Source: Njordibacter sp937773555 (GTDB lineage: Bacteria > Pseudomonadota > Gammaproteobacteria > Pseudomonadales > Balneatricaceae). From it: 64,000 bases of DNA. The notes under the pieces were generated by a model. That model made no database searches. It was not told the DNA's origin and saw nothing but the letters and a program-made list of their open reading frames with translations. The stretch is from NCBI RefSeq assembly GCF_047730085.1, contig NZ_CP159830.1, forward strand, positions 2,790,001 to 2,854,000, given 5' to 3'. This document shows positions 53,344 to 62,116 of the stretch, one piece after another. The translations under genes were made by a program, and so were the position numbers. Within the stretch, counting starts at the first letter, position 1, and each line of letters begins with the position of its first letter.

Positions 53344-54015
53344 TTAGCGCCTTAGCCTAACTAGCCCAGAAGCAAGCCCAACGGCAGAGGCAACGCCGTC
53401 AATCACCGGGACATTGTGGGTTAGCGATAACTGACTGGCCAGATCTGCCATGCCCGCACAACCAAGCACTAAAGCACCCGGTTGCTCTTCACTTAAGGAA
53501 CATGCCATTTCATTAGAGATTTTATCTCTGGCACTGCTGCCATCAATTTCCAAGTCCAACACTTCAACTTCACTAGCCCTTACCTTAAGACAGGCAGACT
53601 CTAGCCCATAATTCCTAAGATTCTCTTCAATCACGGGAACAGATATGGCCAGTGTGGTGACCACAGAAAACTTAGCCCCCAGCAGCATTGCTACATGAAA
53701 AGCTGCCTCCCCTATACCAATAGTGGGCACACCACTCAGTTTACGCGCCGCTGCAAGGCCCGTATCATCAAAACAAGCCAAAATGATAGCGTCAAAACCA
53801 TCATCACGCCCTTTAACAACCTCTTCCAACATCCCAGGCAATGCCGCAAGGCCATCTTCTGGTCCTTGGATAGAGGCTGGGCCAGTTTTAGGGTTACGGG
53901 CTACAATATCAACATCAGGGGCCGCCACTTGTCGAGCAGCTTCACCAATTTTATAGGTCATAGATGATGTTGTATTTGGATTAATTAATAATATTCTAAT
54001 ATTTTTTTTGTTCAC
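53344..54015 (-). CDS. Asp/Glu (hydantoin) racemase-family protein
   Basis: This 223-residue cofactor-independent racemase has the two catalytic cysteines in LACFDDTG and VLGCAGM. The N-terminal LLINPNTTSSMTYKIGEAA is the hallmark of hydantoin-racemase-like members. It overlaps livF by four bases and is the last gene of the Liv operon. Members racemise hydantoins or related amide compounds. The linked importer may therefore bring in such a compound, rather than leucine. This is inference. Confidence 0.87.
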   Translation of the reverse strand: MNKKNIRILLINPNTTSSMTYKIGEAARQVAAPDVDIVARNPKTGPASIQGPEDGLAALPGMLEEVVKGRDDGFDAIILACFDDTGLAAARKLSGVPTIGIGEAAFHVAMLLGAKFSVVTTLAISVPVIEENLRNYGLESACLKVRASEVEVLDLEIDGSSARDKISNEMACSLSEEQPGALVLGCAGMADLASQLSLTHNVPVIDGVASAVGLASGLVRLRR

Positions 54016-54737
54016 GAAACTTCTCCACCCAAATAGAGAGCTTTAATACGATCATCTTCTAGTAAGTCCTTAGACAAACCACTAAGCGCTACAGCTCCTG
54101 TAGCCATGGCATAGGCACGGTGGGATATTCGCAAAGCCATACGTGAGTTTTGTTCTACCAGCAGCACCGACACTTTTTCATCACGGTTTATGTCAACAAT
54201 CGATTGAGCAATGTTCTGCACTAATTTAGGTGCAATCCCTAATGATGGCTCATCCAGTAACAGTAGCCGAGGTTTTGCCATCAGTGCACGACCAATAACC
54301 AACATTTGCTGCTCACCGCCACTAAGCGTGCCTGCACTTTGAGCGTACCTTTCTTTGAGTCGTGGAAAACGGCCCAGCACCATTTCAAGTGTCTGGGCAA
54401 TACCAACCTTATCTTTACGACTGAATGCGCCCATCATTAAATTGTCTTTAATTGACATAAAGGGAAATACCCTGCGACCCTCAGGTACCATGGCAATGCC
54501 CATCTCTACGATCTTATCTGGCTTTATGCCGTCAATGCGCTGACCTAAATACTCAATAGAACCTTCCCTAAGCCCTTGCAGGCCTGTTATAGCTCGCAAT
54601 ATTGAGGACTTACCAGCACCATTGGCTCCAATTAAGGCCACAGTTTCTCCCTCATCTATGTTAATTGATACGCCTTTAAGTGCGTAAACGTGGTCATAGT
54701 AGAGTTCAACATTTTTAAATTTTAATAATGCAGTCAT
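54012..54737 (-). CDS. livF: Branched-chain-type ABC transporter ATP-binding protein LivF
   Basis: This 241-residue ATPase has LIGANGAGKSSILRAI as Walker A, LSGGEQQMLVIGRAL as signature, LLLLDEPSLGIAP as Walker B, and VEQNSRMAL in place of the usual H-loop context. These mark LivF. It is two bases from livG and overlaps the racemase gene. It belongs to a HAAT-type importer that may take up amino acids, amides or urea derivatives. Confidence 0.92.
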   Translation of the reverse strand: MTALLKFKNVELYYDHVYALKGVSINIDEGETVALIGANGAGKSSILRAITGLQGLREGSIEYLGQRIDGIKPDKIVEMGIAMVPEGRRVFPFMSIKDNLMMGAFSRKDKVGIAQTLEMVLGRFPRLKERYAQSAGTLSGGEQQMLVIGRALMAKPRLLLLDEPSLGIAPKLVQNIAQSIVDINRDEKVSVLLVEQNSRMALRISHRAYAMATGAVALSGLSKDLLEDDRIKALYLGGEVS

Positions 54738-54739
54738 TG

Positions 54740-55519
54740 TTAAAGCCCAATCGCGTCGTCTTCGCTGCCTAAGTAGGCTTCGATGACTTGTTCATTTTGC
54801 TGTATCTGTTGTGGCGTTCCCTCAGCAATTTTTTCACCGAAATTGAGCACCACAATACGGTCTGAAATCTTCATCACAGCGGGCATGTCGTGTTCTACCA
54901 ACAATACAGTCACACCTCGGTCACGCACACCACTAACGAGTTCTACGGTACGCATGGTTTCATCATGATTCATGCCAGCAAAAGGTTCATCTAATAGCAG
55001 TATTTTAGGATCCGTGGCTAAGCCAATGGCAATACCAAGTGCGCGCAAATGCCCTTGGGGTAAATTACTAGCCAGTTCGCCTGAAATTTCACCTAGATTA
55101 AGAAACTCGAGTATTTCATCGGCTGAGCGCCGAAACTCGGCTTCATCTGCATGGGCTCTGCGTGAGCCTACATAAAAACCGAAGAGGTTGGTTTTTGATC
55201 GCAAATGATGGGCAATGACTACATTTTCACGCACGGTCATACTTTTAAAGATGGTGGTTTCTTGAAAGGTGCGAACCACGCCTTTGCGAGCCACAATATG
55301 CGGCGCTAGGTTAGAAATACGTTCACCTTTAAACAACACTTCTCCAGACGTGGTGGGTAAAAATGATGCAATCATCTTAAAAAGTGTCGACTTCCCGGCC
55401 CCGTTTGGGCCAATCACAGAGAGTATTTCTTTTTCTTGCACAGTGAATGAAATGTCTTTATTCGCTGTCAACCCACCAAATTTTTTGGTGACACTTTTGA
55501 CCTCCAGTAAGGCACTCAT
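54740..55519 (-). CDS. livG: Branched-chain-type ABC transporter ATP-binding protein LivG
   Basis: This 259-residue ATPase has Walker A GPNGAGKSTLFKM, signature LPQGHLRALGIAIGLA, and Walker B ILLLDEPFAGMNHDE. The last is the LivG/UrtD form. The signature is LPQGH instead of LSYGQ, a minor variant. The ATG at 55519 overlaps the livM stop (ATGA) and has AAGGAG upstream; a longer frame from 55537 is not needed. Confidence 0.92.
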   Translation of the reverse strand: MSALLEVKSVTKKFGGLTANKDISFTVQEKEILSVIGPNGAGKSTLFKMIASFLPTTSGEVLFKGERISNLAPHIVARKGVVRTFQETTIFKSMTVRENVVIAHHLRSKTNLFGFYVGSRRAHADEAEFRRSADEILEFLNLGEISGELASNLPQGHLRALGIAIGLATDPKILLLDEPFAGMNHDETMRTVELVSGVRDRGVTVLLVEHDMPAVMKISDRIVVLNFGEKIAEGTPQQIQQNEQVIEAYLGSEDDAIGL

Positions 55520-56496
55520 TTTTTCTCCTTGTTCCATTTGAACAAACGAATGCTTAACAGGCCATTAGGTACCGTTAGCATAAGAAGAATCAAAATAGAC
55601 GAATAAATGAGCAGTTGAAACTTGCCCGTTTGAAACAGTAAGTCCCAGCCAAAGTAAATCACTACGGTGCCAAGCATGGGACCAAAGACATATCCCAGCC
55701 CACCAACAAATACATTAAGCATAAAGTTAATGGAGTCAGTTACCTGAAAGCTGGTGGGATAAATAGACTGTGAAATGGCTACAAAAATAGACCCACCAAC
55801 ACCCCCAAGAAATGATGAGATTGCATAAGCGGTAATACGTAAGGTGGTAATGTTAACGCCAATGGATGAGGCCAATTCTTCGTTTTGCTGCAGCGACCTG
55901 CACAAGTGTCCCATGCGAGAATTAACCAAGCGATACATGCCCGCAAAGCAGATAACCATGAGCGTTACCGCTAGGTAATAGAATGCCAGCTTCACATTTT
56001 CTAAAGTGGAAAAATCTGGAATAATGGTCATCCCAAAAACAGACAATTCACCTGGTAACGGGATGGATACAATACCCTTCGCACCGTTGGTTATGGGTAA
56101 TGCCAATGCCGTCAACTTGGCAACCTCAGTCAGTACAAGGGTAATCATGGCAAAGTAGACACCCTTTAAGCGTAATATTGGCAGGCCAATAAGCACACTC
56201 AAAACCGCACAAAATAAGCCTGCCAAGGGTATGGTTAGCCAAAAAGAAACCTCATATTGGGTCACCAATACTGCAGACAGGTAACCACCAGCAAGGGCGT
56301 ATGCACCTTGCCCAATATTAATGCGGCCAATATAAAATGTTAGCCAGACACCTGCACTAGCAATAGAAAGCAAGGCAACTGAAGTGAAGGTGTAATAAAA
56401 GTCCCACCGACCTGACACTTCAATAAGCCAAGGTACAAGCACAAAAATACTAATGAAGAAAATCACAACTGCCAAAAATCTTGATGTTAGTAACAT
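55516..56496 (-). CDS. livM: Branched-chain-type ABC transporter permease LivM
   Basis: This is a 326-residue membrane protein with about nine hydrophobic segments. LTFYIGRINIGQGAYALAGG is the LivM/UrtC start of the conserved domain. The later SRMGHLCRSLQQNEELASSIGVN is the coupling loop. It starts four bases after the livH stop and overlaps livG. With LivH it makes the membrane channel. Confidence 0.9.
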   Translation of the reverse strand: MLLTSRFLAVVIFFISIFVLVPWLIEVSGRWDFYYTFTSVALLSIASAGVWLTFYIGRINIGQGAYALAGGYLSAVLVTQYEVSFWLTIPLAGLFCAVLSVLIGLPILRLKGVYFAMITLVLTEVAKLTALALPITNGAKGIVSIPLPGELSVFGMTIIPDFSTLENVKLAFYYLAVTLMVICFAGMYRLVNSRMGHLCRSLQQNEELASSIGVNITTLRITAYAISSFLGGVGGSIFVAISQSIYPTSFQVTDSINFMLNVFVGGLGYVFGPMLGTVVIYFGWDLLFQTGKFQLLIYSSILILLMLTVPNGLLSIRLFKWNKEKK

Positions 56497-56500
56497 TGCT

Positions 56501-57370
56501 CTAACCCCATGGTTTGCCCATCAAACCTTGCGGCCGGATAGACAGAAAAATCATCAAAGAGACAAAAATTACCAGATACGTCAGGTCACCATAAGCAACT
56601 AATACGGTCAGGCCAATGGACTCAAGCATACCCAAAATAAAGCCCCCCGCGATCGCTCCTGAAATCACGCCTGCCCCACCGATCATCACCATCATAAATG
56701 CCTTAATTGAAACCGGCCCACCGATGCCGGAGTTGACACCAACAATAGACACTAGCAATCCACCCGCAACACCAGCCAACATAGCACCTAGAGCAAAACC
56801 AATCATTGAATAGCGGTCAACATTAACCCCCATTAACTGTGCCGCAATTCTGTCCTGAGCTAAGGCCCGCATCGCCCGACCAGGCTTTGAGTACTGCATA
56901 AAAAGTATAAATGCAACAATAGCTGAGCCCGCTAGAGCAGCAATCAATATTCTGTCATAGGGCATGATGACGACAAAATCTAAGTTCATCACACCATCCA
57001 ATATTTTGGGGACCCCACGCTGCTTTTCGCCAAACAGTAATAGGATAATGGCGTCTAAAAAGAATGCAATCGCAGCAGCCAACAACATCGTACTTTCTTC
57101 TCGTACCGATTTTCGTATGACAGGTCTAAATAGAAATTTTTCAATCACCGCGCCAACCAAACCTAAGGTGACTCCCGACGCAACAATCGCTACAAAGAAT
57201 GGCAAGCCTAATTTGCCATAAATAATATAGGTGATAAAACCGCCCACAACATATAACTGCCCGTGGGCAAAATTGAGTACATTCATGAGAGCGAAGATTA
57301 GGGTTAACCCTAGAGCAATTAACGCGTATTGCATCCCAAGATACAGCCCATTAACAAGAACCTGTTCCAT
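56501..57370 (-). CDS. livH: Branched-chain-type ABC transporter permease LivH
   Basis: This 289-residue permease has about eight membrane segments. It starts MEQVLVNGLYLGMQYALIA and contains FALMNVLNFAHGQLYVVGGF, the LivH signature. The coupling loop SKPGRAMRALAQDRIAAQLM is present. I use the ATG at 57370; a TTG at 57400 lies in the hairpin between the binding-protein gene and livH. A broken second copy of the first 30 codons or so is at 58868-58945. Confidence 0.9.
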   Translation of the reverse strand: MEQVLVNGLYLGMQYALIALGLTLIFALMNVLNFAHGQLYVVGGFITYIIYGKLGLPFFVAIVASGVTLGLVGAVIEKFLFRPVIRKSVREESTMLLAAAIAFFLDAIILLLFGEKQRGVPKILDGVMNLDFVVIMPYDRILIAALAGSAIVAFILFMQYSKPGRAMRALAQDRIAAQLMGVNVDRYSMIGFALGAMLAGVAGGLLVSIVGVNSGIGGPVSIKAFMMVMIGGAGVISGAIAGGFILGMLESIGLTVLVAYGDLTYLVIFVSLMIFLSIRPQGLMGKPWG

Positions 57371-57372
57371 AA

Positions 57373-58538
57373 CAATATTTTCGCTAGACACCCAGGGCAA
57401 AGCCCTGGGATAGGATATTAATTCAATGCATCGAAGTTAATCGACTTCGGCAATGAATAAGGTTTCAAACTTGCCTTCGTTGAAAACGTTAACAACCAGA
57501 GGTATTGATAGCTGACGGCGTTGGCCAAAAGAAGACATGCCAACGTACCTAAGCACTTGATCACCCTTGAGGTATTGATTAGGTGCACTGAAGGTATCCA
57601 TGGTTTTCTTAAACTCATCAACATTGTTGATTGCAGCTGGATTGGCTTTGAGTGTCTCTACAATATATTCAAGAGCATAAACCTTGGTATTAGACTCATC
57701 ATTATACTCACCGAACATTTCTGTGTAACGAGCAATGAAGGCCTCCATGTTTTTGGTGCGAATGGTCGGTGTTGAAGCACCGCCTACAGAAATAAAGCCA
57801 TTAGCAAGACTGCCAGCGCCTTCTTGTAACACTTGTGCATCCTGACCTGTCTCTGTTGAGATCAAACCCTGAAAGCCCAGTTCTCGTGCCGAGCGAATTA
57901 TTTGCGGCGCATTGGCTGGGGCAACTCCCGACAACACCAAAAGATCAGGCTGAAGCTTCACTATAGGGATAATAACGGGCGAAAAGTCCGTTGTATCGAC
58001 CTGATAAGTGACAGTTTTTGAAATTACTTCTAACCCAAGTGCTTCGGCAGCAGCAACACCACTTTCTCGCTGAGTAAGAGGGTCAGATTCGTTAGCAGCA
58101 ATAAATGCCACTGTATTAACGCCGTTATTATCTTTTAAGAATTTGTATATTGCAGGCCCAGACTGATAGTTCGCCACCATACCCAGTACCGCGTTAGAGG
58201 CCGGCTTTTGATAAAGTGATTTTGGGAATGCATAAGGAAAATAGATAATGCCATTTTGTTCAGCCACAGGGCGAACAGCTGCTGCACCATCATCAACATT
58301 GGGGCCCACTACATAATGGATATTTTCTTGTGCCATTTTTTCCATGCCCGCAATGGCCCTTTTAGGGTCTTTTTGGTCATCAAATGAAACAATCTCAAGG
58401 TCATAAGTGACACTACCTATTTTGACACCGCCGTTATCATTAATGATAGCAGCACCTGCTTCCATGGAGCGTTGGTTAGAAATACCCCATGAGGCTGCAG
58501 GGCCGCTGGTCACGCCAACAAAACCAATTTTAAGCACC
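57373..58538 (-). repeat. Long tandem duplicate, copy A (inside and below the binding-protein gene)
   Basis: This segment appears identical, base for base, to 58948-60113 at an offset of 1575. It covers the hairpin, the spacer and the mature part of the first binding-protein gene. Similarity continues at a lower level to 57293. The boundary at 58538 is sharp; the signal-peptide code beyond it differs. Confidence 0.9.
57391..57409 (-). promoter_or_regulatory. Perfect 8-bp hairpin between binding-protein gene and livH
   Basis: CCCAGGGC and GCCCTGGG (57391-57398 and 57402-57409) form a perfect stem with a three-base loop, 28 bases after the binding-protein stop. There is no T run. It probably stabilises the upstream message and lowers expression of livH. 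The same hairpin is repeated at 58966-58984. Confidence 0.6.
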
Positions 58539-58633
58539 GTGTTAGCCGCCAAGGTAATAGGCGAATGGATACCTGTCAAAGCCAAGGCTGCTGTCATCAG
58601 CGAGGCCTTTAAGAACGTTATTCTTTTCATCAT
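57437..58633 (-). CDS. Liv-type periplasmic binding protein, copy A
   Basis: This 398-residue binding protein of the peripla_BP_6 family has a signal peptide with a LAA cleavage region near residue 30. The mature part starts VLKIGFVGVTSGPAASWGI and has VVGPNVDDGAAAVRPVAEQ and ISTETGQDAQVL. It resembles amide/urea-binding members as well as LivK. The mature part seems identical to copy B downstream in the window (59012-60220), down to the nucleotide. The signal peptide is different. It is directly upstream of livH and so is the main partner of the importer. Confidence 0.9.
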   Translation of the reverse strand: MMKRITFLKASLMTAALALTGIHSPITLAANTVLKIGFVGVTSGPAASWGISNQRSMEAGAAIINDNGGVKIGSVTYDLEIVSFDDQKDPKRAIAGMEKMAQENIHYVVGPNVDDGAAAVRPVAEQNGIIYFPYAFPKSLYQKPASNAVLGMVANYQSGPAIYKFLKDNNGVNTVAFIAANESDPLTQRESGVAAAEALGLEVISKTVTYQVDTTDFSPVIIPIVKLQPDLLVLSGVAPANAPQIIRSARELGFQGLISTETGQDAQVLQEGAGSLANGFISVGGASTPTIRTKNMEAFIARYTEMFGEYNDESNTKVYALEYIVETLKANPAAINNVDEFKKTMDTFSAPNQYLKGDQVLRYVGMSSFGQRRQLSIPLVVNVFNEGKFETLFIAEVD

Positions 58634-58867
58634 ATGCTCCCAGTATTTTCAAAAATTCTTAAGCGCCTAGTACGCTAAAGTAAGTTAAATGCAAATGCCA
58701 ACATGCACCAACTTTAATGCACCTTACAATTGTTAACAATTTTTGTCAAATTGTTAGTAATCTTTGCTGACAATAGTTACGAATGCGTATTTGAAGCAAT
58801 TGCACCTGTTTTCTCCAAGCCAAAAGTCTTTGATAATAAAAGTACTGACTCTAAAAATGGTGACAGT
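58634..58867. other. Promoter region of binding-protein copy A
   Basis: This spacer resembles 60380-60560 upstream of copy B, at lower identity. The block 58747-58792 matches 60439-60484 at roughly three bases in four. It probably holds the copy A promoter and a shared operator. No gene is present. Confidence 0.5.
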
Positions 58868-58945
58868 GAAGATTAGGGTTAATCCCAGATCAATTAACGC
58901 GTATTGCATCCCAAGATACCGCCCATTCACAAGAACCTGTTCCAG
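58868..58945 (-). pseudogene. livH: Broken 5' fragment of livH (duplicate)
   Basis: Reading on the minus strand from 58945, the frame gives a near copy of the LivH N-terminus (EQVLVNGRYLGMQYALIDLG, then LTLIF), where it stops matching and runs into promoter DNA. The start codon is lost: CTG at 58943-58945 lies where livH has ATG. It shows that the tandem duplication took in the start of livH. Confidence 0.8.
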
Positions 58946-58947
58946 AG

Positions 58948-60113
58948 CAATATTTTCGCTAGACACCCAGGGCAAAGCCCTGGGATAGGATATTAATTCA
59001 ATGCATCGAAGTTAATCGACTTCGGCAATGAATAAGGTTTCAAACTTGCCTTCGTTGAAAACGTTAACAACCAGAGGTATTGATAGCTGACGGCGTTGGC
59101 CAAAAGAAGACATGCCAACGTACCTAAGCACTTGATCACCCTTGAGGTATTGATTAGGTGCACTGAAGGTATCCATGGTTTTCTTAAACTCATCAACATT
59201 GTTGATTGCAGCTGGATTGGCTTTGAGTGTCTCTACAATATATTCAAGAGCATAAACCTTGGTATTAGACTCATCATTATACTCACCGAACATTTCTGTG
59301 TAACGAGCAATGAAGGCCTCCATGTTTTTGGTGCGAATGGTCGGTGTTGAAGCACCGCCTACAGAAATAAAGCCATTAGCAAGACTGCCAGCGCCTTCTT
59401 GTAACACTTGTGCATCCTGACCTGTCTCTGTTGAGATCAAACCCTGAAAGCCCAGTTCTCGTGCCGAGCGAATTATTTGCGGCGCATTGGCTGGGGCAAC
59501 TCCCGACAACACCAAAAGATCAGGCTGAAGCTTCACTATAGGGATAATAACGGGCGAAAAGTCCGTTGTATCGACCTGATAAGTGACAGTTTTTGAAATT
59601 ACTTCTAACCCAAGTGCTTCGGCAGCAGCAACACCACTTTCTCGCTGAGTAAGAGGGTCAGATTCGTTAGCAGCAATAAATGCCACTGTATTAACGCCGT
59701 TATTATCTTTTAAGAATTTGTATATTGCAGGCCCAGACTGATAGTTCGCCACCATACCCAGTACCGCGTTAGAGGCCGGCTTTTGATAAAGTGATTTTGG
59801 GAATGCATAAGGAAAATAGATAATGCCATTTTGTTCAGCCACAGGGCGAACAGCTGCTGCACCATCATCAACATTGGGGCCCACTACATAATGGATATTT
59901 TCTTGTGCCATTTTTTCCATGCCCGCAATGGCCCTTTTAGGGTCTTTTTGGTCATCAAATGAAACAATCTCAAGGTCATAAGTGACACTACCTATTTTGA
60001 CACCGCCGTTATCATTAATGATAGCAGCACCTGCTTCCATGGAGCGTTGGTTAGAAATACCCCATGAGGCTGCAGGGCCGCTGGTCACGCCAACAAAACC
60101 AATTTTAAGCACC
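58948..60113 (-). repeat. Long tandem duplicate, copy B
   Basis: This is the partner of 57373-58538, apparently identical across about 1166 bases including the 58966-58984 hairpin. Flanks on both sides are similar but diverged. Confidence 0.9.
58966..58984 (-). promoter_or_regulatory. Second copy of the post-binding-protein hairpin
   Basis: It has the same perfect 8-bp stem as 57391-57409, located 28 bases after the copy B stop. It is followed only by the livH fragment, so here it cannot tune a permease. Confidence 0.55.
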
Positions 60114-60220
60114 TCATTGGCTGACAAAGTCATAGGTGAGTATGCACTTGTCAAAACAATGGCCGCTGTCACAAGCGACGCCTTCAAGGCGGCGCATTTC
60201 GAAAAGCTATTTATAAGCAT
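59012..60220 (-). CDS. Liv-type periplasmic binding protein, copy B
   Basis: This 402-residue protein has the same mature sequence as copy A but a different signal peptide, with SAN near the cleavage point instead of AAN. It is followed by a hairpin and the livH fragment, so it has no permease of its own and must share the importer with copy A. The gene is intact, with no frameshift. Its upstream region is longer than that of copy A and faces the GntR gene. It may respond to a different signal or simply raise the dose. Confidence 0.9.
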   Translation of the reverse strand: MLINSFSKCAALKASLVTAAIVLTSAYSPMTLSANEVLKIGFVGVTSGPAASWGISNQRSMEAGAAIINDNGGVKIGSVTYDLEIVSFDDQKDPKRAIAGMEKMAQENIHYVVGPNVDDGAAAVRPVAEQNGIIYFPYAFPKSLYQKPASNAVLGMVANYQSGPAIYKFLKDNNGVNTVAFIAANESDPLTQRESGVAAAEALGLEVISKTVTYQVDTTDFSPVIIPIVKLQPDLLVLSGVAPANAPQIIRSARELGFQGLISTETGQDAQVLQEGAGSLANGFISVGGASTPTIRTKNMEAFIARYTEMFGEYNDESNTKVYALEYIVETLKANPAAINNVDEFKKTMDTFSAPNQYLKGDQVLRYVGMSSFGQRRQLSIPLVVNVFNEGKFETLFIAEVD

Positions 60221-60583
60221 TAAAAAATTCCTTATTTCTGATTAAATTAGTATTAGGTCGCACTATTAGCACTTATTTTCTGTGCCTGATTCAATATTTG
60301 CAAACTTTGTGCCAATATTTAACAGCATATTTATTTATTTTTATCATATATTTCAATAACTTAAATTTTATTAAATTTGTTATCCATTAAAAATAGATTT
60401 AGTGCACTATATTGAACACAGATTATTAGACAATGCACCAAATTGTTCATGATCTTTGATAACAATAATTATGAACATGTATTTATGACAGTATAGACGC
60501 CTGTGATGTACAATAATCGTAACTAAGGCGAAGGTAAGGCCTTTAATGATCAAAGTATTTTCATGCAAATATGGGAGGTTAAA
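60221..60583. other. Divergent promoter region between copy B and the GntR gene
   Basis: This is an AT-rich region with the block 60439-60484 that is partly repeated upstream of copy A. The GntR regulator probably acts here. No gene is evident. A GGAGG site at about 60574-60579 serves the GntR start. Confidence 0.5.
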
Positions 60584-61294
60584 TTGACTCAACCGGCTGC
60601 TATGGGCGGCGATGCCTATACCTCAAATCCTGAAGAGCAAATCGTGGTGGACCGTATTTATACGGCTATTATGGAACAACGTATCGCGCCAAAAACCAAA
60701 CTCAGCGAAGCAAAGCTATGTGAAGTTTTTGGTGTTGGGCGTATGCGAGTGAGGCGTGCACTGTTATTGTTGGCCAGCCAAGGTATTGTTGACCTAGAAT
60801 CTAATAGAGGCGCCTTTATCGCCTGTCCCAGCCCTAAAGAAGCCAACGATGTGTTTACATCACGCATGCTCATAGAGCCACAACTCGTTCATGGCTTGTG
60901 CATTGCAGCCCAAAGCCCTGATCTGAGTCACCTTGAAGAGCACATTAAGCTAGAGCACGCAGCCCATGCTGACTCAGATCGCTCTCACATTATTCGGCTT
61001 TCTGGTGAGTTTCATGTCAAGCTAGCAAGTATTAGTGGAAATTCAGTGCTCATTAGAATTATTCGTGAATTAGTCACAAGGACTTCACTGATCGTCGGCC
61101 TGTTTGGCGATAGTGGACATTCCAGTTGTCCAGATGGTGAGCATGCAAGCATCCTAGCGGCGATCAAAAAGGGCGAGCCAAGTGAGGCTGAAAGACTGGT
61201 ATTTGAACACCTACAACATATTCACTCCGGCTTAGACCTTTCTAGGTCCAAACCCCAAAGACCTGATCTAGCTAAAGTGTTTGGCATGGCGTAG
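60584..61294 (+). CDS. GntR-family regulator with FCD domain
   Basis: This regulator has an N-terminal winged helix (QIVVDRIYTAIMEQRIAPKT, then LCEVFGVGRMRVRRALLLLA) and a C-terminal FCD helical domain with the metal-type histidines in SGEFHVKLA and GEHASILAAI. I use a TTG at 60584 with GGGAGG five bases upstream; an ATG at 60563 would place that site inside the gene. It is divergent from binding-protein copy B and is the best candidate to control the Liv-racemase cluster. Confidence 0.87.
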   Translation: MTQPAAMGGDAYTSNPEEQIVVDRIYTAIMEQRIAPKTKLSEAKLCEVFGVGRMRVRRALLLLASQGIVDLESNRGAFIACPSPKEANDVFTSRMLIEPQLVHGLCIAAQSPDLSHLEEHIKLEHAAHADSDRSHIIRLSGEFHVKLASISGNSVLIRIIRELVTRTSLIVGLFGDSGHSSCPDGEHASILAAIKKGEPSEAERLVFEHLQHIHSGLDLSRSKPQRPDLAKVFGMA

Positions 61295-61873
61295 CCCTGC
61301 ATATGGCCTTCATAAGGCTTAGCAGACTAACCTGCCATAAAAATTCCAAGCCACTAGGTAAAAATATTTTTTAATTGCGCGCTAATTCCATTTGCCTTAC
61401 TCCCCATTTACCTCAAGAAAACCTAATCACAATTTACTCGTACCTAACATTATGTCCAAAAAAACGCTTTATTTTGAAGCCAGTTGCCTAGGGGATGGAA
61501 GCGATTATGCCTTTCTCAAGTTCACACATCAGCACTGACGACTAACTTGAAAGTGGGCTGGCAGCAATGACGCACCAAACCAGTAACATGAAAAACTCTC
61601 GATCAATGTAAGGAATGGCTTTTATTGGGTTAAATGAAAGCGGTATATCATTCCACTAGGTGAATCAAAGTGGACACCTCCCACAAGATACGTAAAGTTT
61701 ATATTTTTTGTTCAGCAGGTTTCGCTGCTATTCCAGCGCTCTTGGCTCGTAATGAAAAGCAAATGCAATTGCGGTCATAGTGCTGTACTTTGCAGATTTT
61801 ATAGCGACGATCCACAGGCAAGAATAATCCTGACATTATACAATGTGTCTTTTAAAGTAGGTGTGAATAAAAG
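61295..61873. other. Non-coding or decayed stretch
   Basis: I see no credible gene. Small features are a GCCTT/AAGGC hairpin near 61304-61317 and a TCAAGTT/AACTTGA inverted pair near 61518-61552. Short frames such as the 28-codon one at 61452 are not convincing. The next item is a gene remnant, so this may be worn DNA. Confidence 0.4.
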
Positions 61874-62116
61874 GTGACTACTCCTAATGGCAACTTGGCT
61901 GGCAGTAATTTAGACATGGCTAGTGCTGTGCGCAATACTGAACAGCAAGTAGGTTTGAAGCTGGAAGAGGCATTACGAATGGCCTCACTTTACTCTGCAC
62001 AGTTTTTACAGCTCGACAATAAAATCGGACGAATCGCCAAAGGTTTTCAGGCCGATCTGTTTTTAATTGATGACGATATGATGGTGCAGCAGACGTGGAT
62101 AAAAGGAGAGGCTTAA
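61874..62116 (+). pseudogene. nagA: 3' remnant of N-acetylglucosamine-6-phosphate deacetylase (nagA)
   Basis: The 80-codon frame matches the C-terminus of NagA-type amidohydrolases: GNLAGSNLDMASAVRN, then LKLEEALRMASLYSAQFL, and the closing IGRIAKGFQADLFLIDDDM. The whole N-terminal metal-binding part (some 300 residues) is missing and is not found upstream. It has no proper start site, only a GTG in poor context. I treat it as a pseudogene left by a deletion. Confidence 0.75.

Noticed and set aside
57418..59350. Pairs of identical short ORFs opposite the two binding-protein genes (for example 57521-57775 and 59096-59350).
   Set aside because: They are shadows of the duplicated coding sequence, identical only because the genes are.
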